From NCBI RefSeq assembly GCF_004919085.1, contig NZ_STGL01000005.1, forward strand, positions 186,001 to 250,000: 64,000 bases of DNA. The letters run 5' to 3'. Position 1 is the first letter of the stretch. Each line of letters begins with the position of its first letter. This document shows, piece after piece, positions 33,984 through 41,423 of this stretch. The notes under the pieces are model-generated. The model made no database searches and was not told where the DNA came from. It saw only the letters and a list, made by a program, of their open reading frames with translations. This DNA is from Nocardioides sp. GY 10127. GTDB taxonomy: Bacteria; Actinomycetota; Actinomycetes; Propionibacteriales; Nocardioidaceae. A program made the position numbers and the translations under genes.

Positions 33984-34769
33984 TCAGGCTCCTCGGTCGG
34001 CCTGCCGCAGACCGCGGTACCAGGCGAGGCTGTAGTGCTCGACGACGCGGAACAGCACCGAGAGGGCGAACCCGATGAGGCCGAGCAGGATGATGCCGGT
34101 CCACATCTGCGGGACCGCGAACGCGCGTTGGAACTGGACGATGGAGGCGCCGAGGCCGCGGTTGGCCCCGAACAGCTCGCTGATCACCATGAGGATCACG
34201 CCGATCGACAGGGCCTGGCGGGCGCCGGCGGCGACCTGCGGGCTGGAGCCGCGCAGCACCACCTGGAACAGGTGGGTCCGGCGGCGGAGCCGGTAGGAGC
34301 GCGAGGTGTCGACGAGGACCTCGTCGAGGCCGCGGACGCCCTCGACGGCGTTGAGCAGGATCGGCCAGAGGCAGCCCAGCGCGATGGTGACGATCTTCGA
34401 CGTCCACCCGGTGTAGCCGGCGAAGAGGGCGATGATCGGCACGAGGACCGGCGGCGGGATGGCGCGGAAGAACTCCAGCGTCGGCTCCAGGAAGGCCCGG
34501 AGCGTCGGGTTGAGGCCGATGGCGGAGCCGAGGGCGACGCCCGCGACGAGCGCGATCGAGTAGCCGATGGCCAGGCGCGCGAGGCTCGGGAGGACGTCGT
34601 TGACCAGCCGCTCGGCGTCCCACGTCTCGGGGAAGACCTCCACGATCCGCGAGAGCGGCGGCCAGAAGAAGCTGGTGCTGCCCGCGCTCGCGAACCACCA
34701 CACCGCCACGAGGACGACGGGCAGGGCGAGGGCGAGGACGAGCTGGGTCAGTGCCTTGCGGACGGTCAC
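33984..34769 (-). CDS. ABC importer permease (SsuC-like), second subunit
   Basis: A 261-residue permease with about six helices and the BPD_transp_1 signature (FFRAIPPPVLVPIIALFAGYTGWTSKI ... VEGVRGLDEVLVDTSRSYRLRRRTHLFQVVLRGSSPQVAAGARQA). The EAA-type loop contacts the ATPase. GTG 34769 overlaps the previous permease stop by four bases (GTGA). Most SsuC/TauC importers use a homodimer; here two different permease genes lie in tandem, predicting a heterodimer. Confidence 0.88.
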   Translation of the reverse strand: MTVRKALTQLVLALALPVVLVAVWWFASAGSTSFFWPPLSRIVEVFPETWDAERLVNDVLPSLARLAIGYSIALVAGVALGSAIGLNPTLRAFLEPTLEFFRAIPPPVLVPIIALFAGYTGWTSKIVTIALGCLWPILLNAVEGVRGLDEVLVDTSRSYRLRRRTHLFQVVLRGSSPQVAAGARQALSIGVILMVISELFGANRGLGASIVQFQRAFAVPQMWTGIILLGLIGFALSVLFRVVEHYSLAWYRGLRQADRGA

Positions 34770-35596
34770 GGGAGCTCCCGGCGGATCGAGGGGTGCCAGC
34801 GCAGGACGCGCCGCTCCACCTGGCGGGCGAGGACGTTGACGGCCACCCCGATGACGCCGACCACGACGACGAGCGCGTAGGTGGTGGCGACCGCGCCGGA
34901 GGACTGGGAGACGCCGATCCGCTGGCCCAGGCCCGGGACACCGATCACGAGCTCGGCGGTGATCTCGAGGATGAGCGCGACGGCGGCCGCCAGCCGGAAG
35001 CCGGTGACGACATAGGGCAGCGCCGTGGGCCAGACGACCTGACGCAGGACGGTCAGCCGGCTGAACCGGTAGGAGCGCGCGGTGTCGCGCACGACCGGGT
35101 CCACGTCGGCGACGCCGTAGAGGACCTGGACGAGGACCTGCCAGAACGAGGCGTAGACGACGAGGATCAGCGCCGACTGCGGCTGCGAGCCGTAGACGAG
35201 GACGACGAGCGGGATCAGCGCCACGGACGGGATCGGCCGGAGGAACTCCACGGTGGAGGCCGTCAGCGCCCGCAGCAGCGGCACGCTGCCGATGAGCACG
35301 CCGGCGGCGACCCCGGCGGCCATCGCGACCGCGAGGCCGATCGCCCAGCCGCGCAGGGTCTGGCCGAAGGCGGTCCAGAACTCCGGCTCGGTGACGAGGC
35401 GGCCCAGCGCCGCGCCGATGTCCGTCGAGCTGGGCAGGTACGTGGGGTCCGCGACGCCGAGCGCCGGGAGGATCTGGAGGACCACGACGACGCAGAGGAG
35501 GCCGAGGCCTCCCAGGGCGACGTCGCGGGTGCGTCCCGACAGCACCGGGCGTCTCGGGGACGCGACGGCACCGGCGGGAGCGGTGGTGGTGGCCAC
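34766..35596 (-). CDS. ABC importer permease (SsuC-like), first subunit
   Basis: A 276-residue permease with about six helices and the same family signature (FLRPIPSVALIPLVVLVYGSQPQSALILVVYASFWQVLVQVLYG; DPVVRDTARSYRFSRLTVLRQVVWPTALPYVVTGFRLA). It is clearly paralogous to the next gene but diverged. GTG 35596 starts 120 bases after the binding-protein gene, with a hairpin in between. Probable function: half of the transmembrane channel for gallate or a related aromatic acid. Substrate is inferred from operon context only. Confidence 0.88.
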   Translation of the reverse strand: MATTTAPAGAVASPRRPVLSGRTRDVALGGLGLLCVVVVLQILPALGVADPTYLPSSTDIGAALGRLVTEPEFWTAFGQTLRGWAIGLAVAMAAGVAAGVLIGSVPLLRALTASTVEFLRPIPSVALIPLVVLVYGSQPQSALILVVYASFWQVLVQVLYGVADVDPVVRDTARSYRFSRLTVLRQVVWPTALPYVVTGFRLAAAVALILEITAELVIGVPGLGQRIGVSQSSGAVATTYALVVVVGVIGVAVNVLARQVERRVLRWHPSIRRELP

Positions 35597-35662
35597 GATC
35601 AGGGGTTCCCTCTCGGGTCGCGGGCGGTGGGTCGGGCGGTGGGTCGGGCGGGACGCCGGGCG

Positions 35663-35692
35663 GGGCGGGCCCTGCCGAGGCAGGACCCGCCC
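35663..35692 (-). promoter_or_regulatory. Intercistronic hairpin after the binding-protein gene
   Basis: A 14-base stem with one mismatch (GGGCGGGCCCTGCC / GGCAGGACCCGCCC, 2-base loop) between the lipoprotein and first permease genes. Such structures commonly lower downstream expression so that the binding protein is made in excess. Confidence 0.5.
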
Positions 35693-35716
35693 GTCGGACG
35701 TGCGGGCCCCCCGGGG

Positions 35717-36697
35717 TCAGGGCAGGAGCGCGGAGACGTCCGGCGTCGAGTCGACGATCCCGTCGGTGACCATGAGGTCGGCCAGCGAGCTGACGGCGTC
35801 CGTCGGGACGTCCGACGACCAGCGCGGCAGGACGACGTTCGCCTGCACGTCGGCGTCCAGGTCGGTGTAGGTCGACAGGATGTCGCGCACCTCGTCGGGG
35901 TGGTCCGCGGCGTAGTCGAGCGACTTGTTCATGGCGCTGGTGAACGCCGCGACCGTGTCGGGGTCGGAGTCGGCGTAGTCCGCCGAGGTGAAGTACATGC
36001 CCACCTCGAGGTCGGGGTCGGCGGCCGCGTAGTTGGAGACCACCTGGGTGTCGCCGCCGCCCGTCGCGATGGTGAGGAAGGGCTCGACGAGCTGGCCGGC
36101 GTCCACGTCGCCGCTGGCCACCGCCGGGGCGATGTCCGGGAAGCCGAGCTCGACGTACTCGATGGTCGACGGGTCGCCGCCGGCGGCACGGACGGCCGCG
36201 TTGATGGTCACCGTGTTGATGTTGTTGAGCGTGTTGACGGCGATCTTCTTGCCGGCCAGGTCGGCCGGGGAGCTGATGTCGCTGCCCGCGGGCACCACGA
36301 CGGCCCCGAAGTCGGCGCCCTCCTCGCCGGTGCTCTGCACGCCGGCGGTGACGGCCTTGAGGCTCAGGCCCTGGGAGCCGGCCAGCAGCAGCGAGACGGT
36401 GTTGGAGAAGCCGAACTGGTACTGGCCGCTCACGACGCCCGGCACGATCGCGGCGCCGCCGTCCGCGGTCTGGAGGTCGAGGTCCAGGCCCTCGTCGGAG
36501 AAGAAGCCCTGGTCGATGCCCAGGTAGATGGGGGCCACGTCGATGATCGGGATGATGCCGACGCTGACGGTGGTGGTGCCGTCAGCGGAGTCCGAGCCGT
36601 CGTCACTGCCACCGCAGGCCGCCAGGCCGAGCGGGAGCACCAGGGCTGCCGCGGCGAGCAGGCTGCGGCGGCGCAGACCGGCGTGGATGGGGTGCAT
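35717..36697 (-). CDS. ABC importer substrate-binding lipoprotein (SsuA/NMT1-like)
   Basis: A 326-residue lipoprotein. The signal peptide RRRSLLAAAALVLPLGLAAC has a lipobox with the acylated Cys at residue 28, followed by a Ser/Asp-rich linker. The mature part is NMT1/SsuA-like (VSVGIIPIIDVAPIYLGIDQGFFSDEGLDLDL). Relatives bind sulfonates, pyrimidine precursors or aromatic acids such as phthalate. It is first in the operon with the two permeases, ATPase and the three gallate-pathway enzymes. A GntR-type palindrome lies 84 bases before the start, and gallate is the likely ligand. Confidence 0.9.
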   Translation of the reverse strand: MHPIHAGLRRRSLLAAAALVLPLGLAACGGSDDGSDSADGTTTVSVGIIPIIDVAPIYLGIDQGFFSDEGLDLDLQTADGGAAIVPGVVSGQYQFGFSNTVSLLLAGSQGLSLKAVTAGVQSTGEEGADFGAVVVPAGSDISSPADLAGKKIAVNTLNNINTVTINAAVRAAGGDPSTIEYVELGFPDIAPAVASGDVDAGQLVEPFLTIATGGGDTQVVSNYAAADPDLEVGMYFTSADYADSDPDTVAAFTSAMNKSLDYAADHPDEVRDILSTYTDLDADVQANVVLPRWSSDVPTDAVSSLADLMVTDGIVDSTPDVSALLP

Positions 36698-36780
36698 GTC
36701 GTCTCCTCGTTGATGCGACGCGAGACCGCGACGGGCGCGGACGCCGGGGGTCGCTCCGGCGTGTGACGCACACTACACAC

Positions 36781-36794
36781 GATTGTGAACAATC
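36781..36794. promoter_or_regulatory. GntR-type operator of the gallate import/degradation operon
   Basis: GATTGT-GA-ACAATC, a perfect palindrome between the GntR terminator and the lipoprotein gene. The TTGT-N2-ACAA form fits FadR-subfamily operators. GATTGTGAACAA recurs, inverted, at 37620-37631. An extra AACAATC half-site follows at about 36800. Confidence 0.65.
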
Positions 36795-36814
36795 GGAAGA
36801 ACAATCTTGGGGAC

Positions 36815-36844
36815 AAAAAATCCGGCCCGCTGGAGCGGGCCGGA
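36815..36844 (-). terminator. Rho-independent terminator of the GntR gene
   Basis: A perfect 10-bp stem (TCCGGCCCGC with its complement, 4-base loop at 36831-36834) followed on the minus strand by TTTTTT, 30 bases after the regulator stop. It is one of the clearest classic terminators in the window. Confidence 0.85.
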
Positions 36845-36873
36845 TCGGGTGGAGCGGGGTGCCGACGGGGACG

Positions 36874-37530
36874 TCAGTCCGTCTGCTGGAGGGCGCGGAT
36901 GACGCTGGCGACGTGCTCTCGGACGGCCGCCTCGGCGGCCGCCGGGTCCCCGGCGCAGACGGCCTCGATGATGGCGAGGTGCTCCGGGAGCGAGACCTGC
37001 GGGCGCCCCGGGCGCAGGGCCAGGCGGAACTGGTGCCGGACGTTGCGGGCCAGCAGCCTGCCCAGCACCTCCTCCGCGACGTCCTGGCGCCCCATCACGC
37101 GGATCTTGTCGTGCAGCCGCACGTTGAGGCCGGAGTAGACCATGATCTCGCCGCCGGCGACGGCGGCCTGCATGGCCGCCCCGATCTCTCGGAGCTCGGC
37201 CACGTCCTCGGGCGTCGCGTTCTGCGCGGCCTTGGCGCCGACGAGGCCCTCCACGACCATCCGCACCTCGGTGATCGCGACCGCCTCCTCGACGCTCACG
37301 ACCCGGACGCGGGCGCCGCGGTTGGCGATCCGCTCGACGAGGCCCTCGTGCTCGAGCTGCTGGAGCGCGTTGCGCACCGCGCCCCGACTGGCCTGGTAGG
37401 ACTCCGACAGGTCCGCCTCGACGAGCCGCTGCCCCGGCGCGAACTCGCCGGAGACGATGTCCTCCCGGATGCGGTCGGCGGTGGGCTCGGCGCCGACCTT
37501 GGGGGCCAGGGGTGCGGTGCTCGCGGCCAT
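36874..37530 (-). CDS. GntR-family regulator (FCD/FadR subfamily)
   Basis: A 218-residue regulator. The winged HTH (DRIREDIVSGEFAPGQRLVEADLSESYQASRGAVRNALQQLEHEGLVERIANRGARV) is followed by the all-helical FCD domain with metal/ligand residues such as R100, N144 and H187 (SLPEHLAIIEAV). It sits between the import/degradation operon and the divergent dehydrogenase-hydratase operon, with matching palindromes on both sides. It is most likely a repressor released by gallate or a pathway intermediate. Which ligand is unknown. ATG 37530 follows AAGGAG. Confidence 0.9.
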   Translation of the reverse strand: MAASTAPLAPKVGAEPTADRIREDIVSGEFAPGQRLVEADLSESYQASRGAVRNALQQLEHEGLVERIANRGARVRVVSVEEAVAITEVRMVVEGLVGAKAAQNATPEDVAELREIGAAMQAAVAGGEIMVYSGLNVRLHDKIRVMGRQDVAEEVLGRLLARNVRHQFRLALRPGRPQVSLPEHLAIIEAVCAGDPAAAEAAVREHVASVIRALQQTD

Positions 37531-37613
37531 GGTGACTCCTTCTCGCCAGGACCGAACGACGGCTCCCGCCGCCGGCCCGCGATGTGTACTCTGCGCATCC
37601 TAACGATCGGCAG

Positions 37614-37631
37614 ACAATTTTGTTCACAATC
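37614..37631. promoter_or_regulatory. GntR-type operator before the dehydrogenase-hydratase operon
   Basis: ACAATTTTGTTCACAATC lies 15 bases before the ATG at 37646. Its right part is the inverted copy of GATTGTGAACAA found at 36781, and ACAATTTTGT forms an overlapping dyad. Its position over the start region fits repression. Confidence 0.6.
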
Positions 37632-37645
37632 CACGGAGGTGCGGG

Positions 37646-38542
37646 ATGACCCACGTTCTCCTCGTCGGCCTCGGCGAGGTCGGACGGGTGCTGACCGAGG
37701 ATCTCACGTCCGCCGGGCACGCGGTGGCCGCGCACGACGTCGGTTTCCCCGACGCCGCGTCGCGGGCTTCGGCGAACGCCCGTGCCCTGAGCCTGCCGAC
37801 CGACGTCGCCCTCGCCGAGCAGGTGCCGGCCGCCGACGTCGTGGTCTCGGCCGTCACCCCGTCGTCCTGCGTCGAGGTGGCCCGGGCCGTCGCCCCGCAC
37901 CTGCGGGCCCGCACGTGGTTCCTGGACCTGAGCTCGGCCTCCCCGGGCCACAAGCGCGAGGCCGCGGGCCTCGTCGAGGACGCCGGCGGGCGCTACGTCG
38001 AGGTCGCGCTCATGTCGGCCGTCAGCCCTCGCCGGCTGGGCTCGCCGTTCCTGCTCGGCGGACCGCACGCGGAGGACGCCCTGGGCCTCGCCGCCGGCCT
38101 GGGGATGACCGGTGCGGGCCTCGCCGACGGGCCGCTCGGCACCGCCGCCGCCACGAAGCTGTGCAGGTCGGTGGTGGTGAAGGGGATGGAGGCGGTCTTC
38201 ACCGAGGCCCTGCTCACCGCCCGTCGCCTGGGGGTCGAGGACGCCGTCCTCGCCTCGCTCACCAACATGCTGCCCGAGGGCGACTGGGAGGCGCTGGCGG
38301 GCTACTTCGTCGAGCGGTCGCTGCGCCACGGCACCCGCCGGTCCGAGGAGATGCGCGAGGCCGCCCACACCGTCGCCGGGGCCGGCCTCGAGCCCTGGAT
38401 GTCCCGGGCCTGCGTCGAGCGCCAGGCCTGGGCCGGCGGGCGCGTCCCGGCCGAGCCGGGCGAGCCGCTCCTGGCCCTGCTGGACAGGGTCCTCACCGAC
38501 GTCCCCGCACCCCCGTCCTCACCCCTGGAGGAGCACGCATGA
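37646..38542 (+). CDS. NAD(P)-binding dehydrogenase with DUF1932 domain
   Basis: A 298-residue protein related to 6-phosphogluconate/beta-hydroxyacid dehydrogenases. The N-terminal Rossmann motif is VGLGEVGRVL, and the middle DLSSASPGHKREAAGL is the typical substrate loop. The C-terminal DUF1932 domain contains TKLCRSVVVKGMEAVFTEALL with the conserved Lys. The known gallate pathway needs no dehydrogenase, so its reaction is unclear. It could act on a side product or a different ring-cleavage substrate. A good GGAGG site precedes ATG 37646, and the hydratase gene overlaps its stop by four bases. Confidence 0.82.
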   Translation: MTHVLLVGLGEVGRVLTEDLTSAGHAVAAHDVGFPDAASRASANARALSLPTDVALAEQVPAADVVVSAVTPSSCVEVARAVAPHLRARTWFLDLSSASPGHKREAAGLVEDAGGRYVEVALMSAVSPRRLGSPFLLGGPHAEDALGLAAGLGMTGAGLADGPLGTAAATKLCRSVVVKGMEAVFTEALLTARRLGVEDAVLASLTNMLPEGDWEALAGYFVERSLRHGTRRSEEMREAAHTVAGAGLEPWMSRACVERQAWAGGRVPAEPGEPLLALLDRVLTDVPAPPSSPLEEHA

Positions 38543-39558
38543 TCATCGACTGCCACGGCCACCACACCACCGCTCCCGCGGCCCACACCGCGTGGCGCAC
38601 GGCCCAGCTCGAGGCGCACGCCGCCGGCCGCCCGGCGCCCGCGTACCCCACGATCAGCGACGACGAGCTGCGCGAGGGGATCGAGGGCGCCCAGCTGCGG
38701 CTCCAGCGCGAGCGCGGCGCCGACGTCACGATCTTCTCCCCGCGCGCCTCCGCCATGGGCCACCACGCGGGCGACCTGGCCACCAGCACCGCCTGGGCCC
38801 GCGCGTGCAACGACCTCGTCGCGCGCGTCGTGGAGCTGTACCCCGAGAACTTCGCCGCCGGGTGCCAGCTCCCCCAGGCGGCCGGCGAGCCGCTGGACGC
38901 CGCGATCGCCGAGCTGCGTCGTTGCGTGGAGGAGCTCGGCTTCGTCGGCCTCAACCTCAACCCCGACCCCAGCGGGGGTCACTACACCTCCCCGCCGCTG
39001 ACCGACCCGTACTGGTTCGGCCTCTACGAGGTGATGTGCGAGCTCGACGTGCCCGCGATGGTGCACGTCTCGGCGTCCTGCAACCCGGCGTTCCACGCGA
39101 CCGGCGGTCACTACCTGGCGGCGGACACCACCGCGTTCATGCAGCTGCTCGAGGGCGACCTGTTCTCACGCTTCCCGGACCTGCGGCTGGTGATCCCGCA
39201 CGGAGGCGGCGCGGTGCCCTACCACTGGGGCCGCTACCGCGGCCTGGCCGACATGCTCGGGCGGCCGCCGCTCGACCAGCACCTCATGGGCAACGTCTTC
39301 TTCGACACCTGCGTCTACCACCAGCCCGGCATCGACCTGCTGCTCTCGGTCATCGACACCCCGAACGTGCTGTTCGGCTCCGAGATGGTCGGCGCGGTGC
39401 GCGGCATCGACCCGACGACCGGCTTCCACTTCGACGACACGAGGCGGTACGTGGACGCCGCGGACGTGACCCCGGCGCAGCGGGCGGCCGTGTACGAGGG
39501 CAACGCCCGGCGGGTCTACCCGCGGCTCGACGCACGGCTGGTCGCCCAGGGGCGCTGA
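38539..39558 (+). CDS. ligJ: 4-oxalomesaconate hydratase (LigJ-type amidohydrolase)
   Basis: A 339-residue amidohydrolase-superfamily protein matching LigJ in length and key residues. As I recall the LigJ structure, zinc is bound by H6, H8, a His near 178 and E282; here H6 and H8 (DCHGH), H176 (VHVSAS) and E282 (GSEM) occupy those places. LigJ hydrates the enol of 4-oxalomesaconate to CHA. Pseudomonas gallate clusters use the unrelated GalB for this step, so this locus is a mixed Gal/Lig design. ATG 38539 overlaps the dehydrogenase stop (ATGA). Confidence 0.88.
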   Translation: MIIDCHGHHTTAPAAHTAWRTAQLEAHAAGRPAPAYPTISDDELREGIEGAQLRLQRERGADVTIFSPRASAMGHHAGDLATSTAWARACNDLVARVVELYPENFAAGCQLPQAAGEPLDAAIAELRRCVEELGFVGLNLNPDPSGGHYTSPPLTDPYWFGLYEVMCELDVPAMVHVSASCNPAFHATGGHYLAADTTAFMQLLEGDLFSRFPDLRLVIPHGGGAVPYHWGRYRGLADMLGRPPLDQHLMGNVFFDTCVYHQPGIDLLLSVIDTPNVLFGSEMVGAVRGIDPTTGFHFDDTRRYVDAADVTPAQRAAVYEGNARRVYPRLDARLVAQGR

Positions 39559-39610
39559 CCGGCGCTGACCGGCGCTGACCGGCGCTGACCGGTGCTGATC
39601 GGCGCCGATC
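39551..39610. repeat. Six 10-bp tandem units overlapping the hydratase stop codon
   Basis: Four exact GGCGCTGACC units, then GGTGCTGATC and GGCGCCGATC. The first unit contains the hydratase TGA. It looks like slippage expansion of the gene end. Confidence 0.9.
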
Positions 39611-39911
39611 GGCGGGCCGCGAGGAATCCTGCGCAGCGATTCTGTGCAAGTCCGGGCATTTGTCCGGCGCTCCTTGCCCCGGCGTTTCGGACTGTGCTCA
39701 GATCTGGCCACACCGGCCCGCGCCGCTGCACCCGAGTCGCCCCGAAGCCTCCTGTGACGGCCCCGCGGACCGCCACGCCGAGCCGTCCGCCGCGCCGCGC
39801 CCCACCGGGGCGGCGCCGGTGGCCCCTGCCGTCGACGCGTGGACCCCCGGGGTGCGAGACCCGCACCGGGATCCGGGACCAGCACCCACCCGTCCAGCCA
39901 GGAGTCTCGTC
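39611..39911. other. 301-bp leader of the esterase gene, no gene seen
   Basis: No credible frame. A GAATC-N9-GATTC dyad lies near 39624-39642. None of the GntR-type ATTG-N4-CAAT sites is visible here. Confidence 0.5.
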
Positions 39912-41321
39912 ATGCCCTTGTCCCGCAGAGAGGCCGCGCGCTCGGTCGCGCTCGCCGTGGGGGCGACCGCCGCCCTCGGCGCCCTCGAAGCCCCGTCCAC
40001 CGCTGCGTCCGCGGCCGCGAAGAAGCCGACGCCCAAGGCGGGCAAGTACGGGCCGCTGGTCCGCCACACCGGCCGCGGCCCGACCGGCTACCAGGTCACC
40101 TTCCGCTACCACGCCCCGTCGGCGACCCGCGTCCAGCTCAAGGGCGAGTGGTACTTCCAGGACCCGCTGAAGCTGTCGCCGCGCCTGTACTCCCCCGACC
40201 ACGCGGTGGAGTCCGACGGGCTGGTGCCCGAGGACTGGTACGCCGGCTGCATCCCCATGTCCCACCCCAACTCCACCAACCCGTGGTGGCCGGTGGTCGA
40301 CATGGTGAAGGGCCGCGACGGGACGTGGACGACGACCGTCCCGCTGCCCGGCGGCGTCTACACCTACGGCTTCTTCGTGGACGGCGACGCCGACTACGCC
40401 TCGACCACGGGCCAGCTGCCCGACCCCGCCAACCCCGCGTGGAACGTGCACAAGGGCGTCGTGGACGGGCGCGCCGTCGACCGCAGCCAGGTCTACGTGC
40501 CGTCCGACCCCGACTTCGACCCGGTCGACATGGCCTGGCAGGGGCCGACCACCGGGACGCCCGGCGCGCTGCGCTACGTCACCTACGACTCCCCGGACCA
40601 CCTCGACCCGGTGGGCCAGAACTTCTTCGTCGTCTACACGCCGCCGGGCTACGACCGGAAGCGCTCCGAGCCCTACCCGACCTTCTACCTCAGCCACGGT
40701 GGCGGCGAGGACGAGATGGGCTGGACGACCCAGGGCAACATGCAGAACATCCTCGACAACCTCATCAACGAGGGCCTGATCGAGCCGATGCTCGTCGTCA
40801 TGCCGAACGGCAACGGCTACGCGGCCTCCGACACCAACGAGGACTACCGGGTCGACCTGCGCGAGCGGGTCATCCCGTGGATGGAGGCGCACTACCACGT
40901 CTCCCCGGACCCGCTGCGGCGCGCGTTCTCCGGCCTCTCCGCGGGCGGCATGCGGACCGCCTACCTGCTCGTCGGGGACACCGACCTGTTCGGCTACTAC
41001 GGGATCATGTCGGCGGGCCTGCCCCCGGGCACGGTGATCACCGACGAGATGGTGGCCGAGCTGGTCGACAAGCAGGTCTACGTGGGCTCCGGCTGGTCCG
41101 ACCCGATCGATCCCGGGTTCACGCTGCCGACCACCGGCCGCGCCATCCACCGGGGTCCGTTCCGGGCCGTCCGCGACCTCACCGACGCCGGCGTGCACGT
41201 CACCTCGTGCTTCATCGACGGCACGCACGAGTGGCACGTGTGGCGGCTCATGCTGCGCGACTTCCTCACCCGGTGCGCGTTCCTGCCGCAGACCTCTGCT
41301 CCGGAGAGCTGGGGCGCCTGA
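39912..41321 (+). CDS. Tat-exported esterase (feruloyl esterase/esterase D-like)
   Basis: A 469-residue secreted enzyme. SRREAARSVALAVGATAALGAL is a plausible twin-arginine signal. Residues about 60-190 form an E-set/CBM48-like domain (GYQVTFRYHAPSATRVQLKGEW). The catalytic domain is an esterase D/XynZ-type alpha/beta hydrolase: nucleophile in FSGLSAGGMRT (about residue 340) and His in DGTHEWHVW (about 440). Relatives hydrolyse feruloyl or similar aromatic esters. It follows the gallate cluster, so it may be a second ester-cleaving enzyme feeding it. ATG 39912 has AGGAG upstream. Confidence 0.82.
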   Translation: MPLSRREAARSVALAVGATAALGALEAPSTAASAAAKKPTPKAGKYGPLVRHTGRGPTGYQVTFRYHAPSATRVQLKGEWYFQDPLKLSPRLYSPDHAVESDGLVPEDWYAGCIPMSHPNSTNPWWPVVDMVKGRDGTWTTTVPLPGGVYTYGFFVDGDADYASTTGQLPDPANPAWNVHKGVVDGRAVDRSQVYVPSDPDFDPVDMAWQGPTTGTPGALRYVTYDSPDHLDPVGQNFFVVYTPPGYDRKRSEPYPTFYLSHGGGEDEMGWTTQGNMQNILDNLINEGLIEPMLVVMPNGNGYAASDTNEDYRVDLRERVIPWMEAHYHVSPDPLRRAFSGLSAGGMRTAYLLVGDTDLFGYYGIMSAGLPPGTVITDEMVAELVDKQVYVGSGWSDPIDPGFTLPTTGRAIHRGPFRAVRDLTDAGVHVTSCFIDGTHEWHVWRLMLRDFLTRCAFLPQTSAPESWGA

Positions 41322-41365
41322 GCGGCTGCACCTGCTTCATCTGCTTCACCCGCTTCACCCGCGTC

Positions 41366-41423
41366 CCGCCGGGACGTCATACGGAGGGACGTCCGTCCCC
41401 TCAGACGGATGACGTCCCGGCGG
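41366..41423. terminator. Inverted repeat between convergent esterase and LysR genes
   Basis: Perfect 15-base arms (CCGCCGGGACGTCAT and its complement) flank a 28-base segment. The right arm lies inside the last LysR codons. It could end transcription from both sides. Confidence 0.6.
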
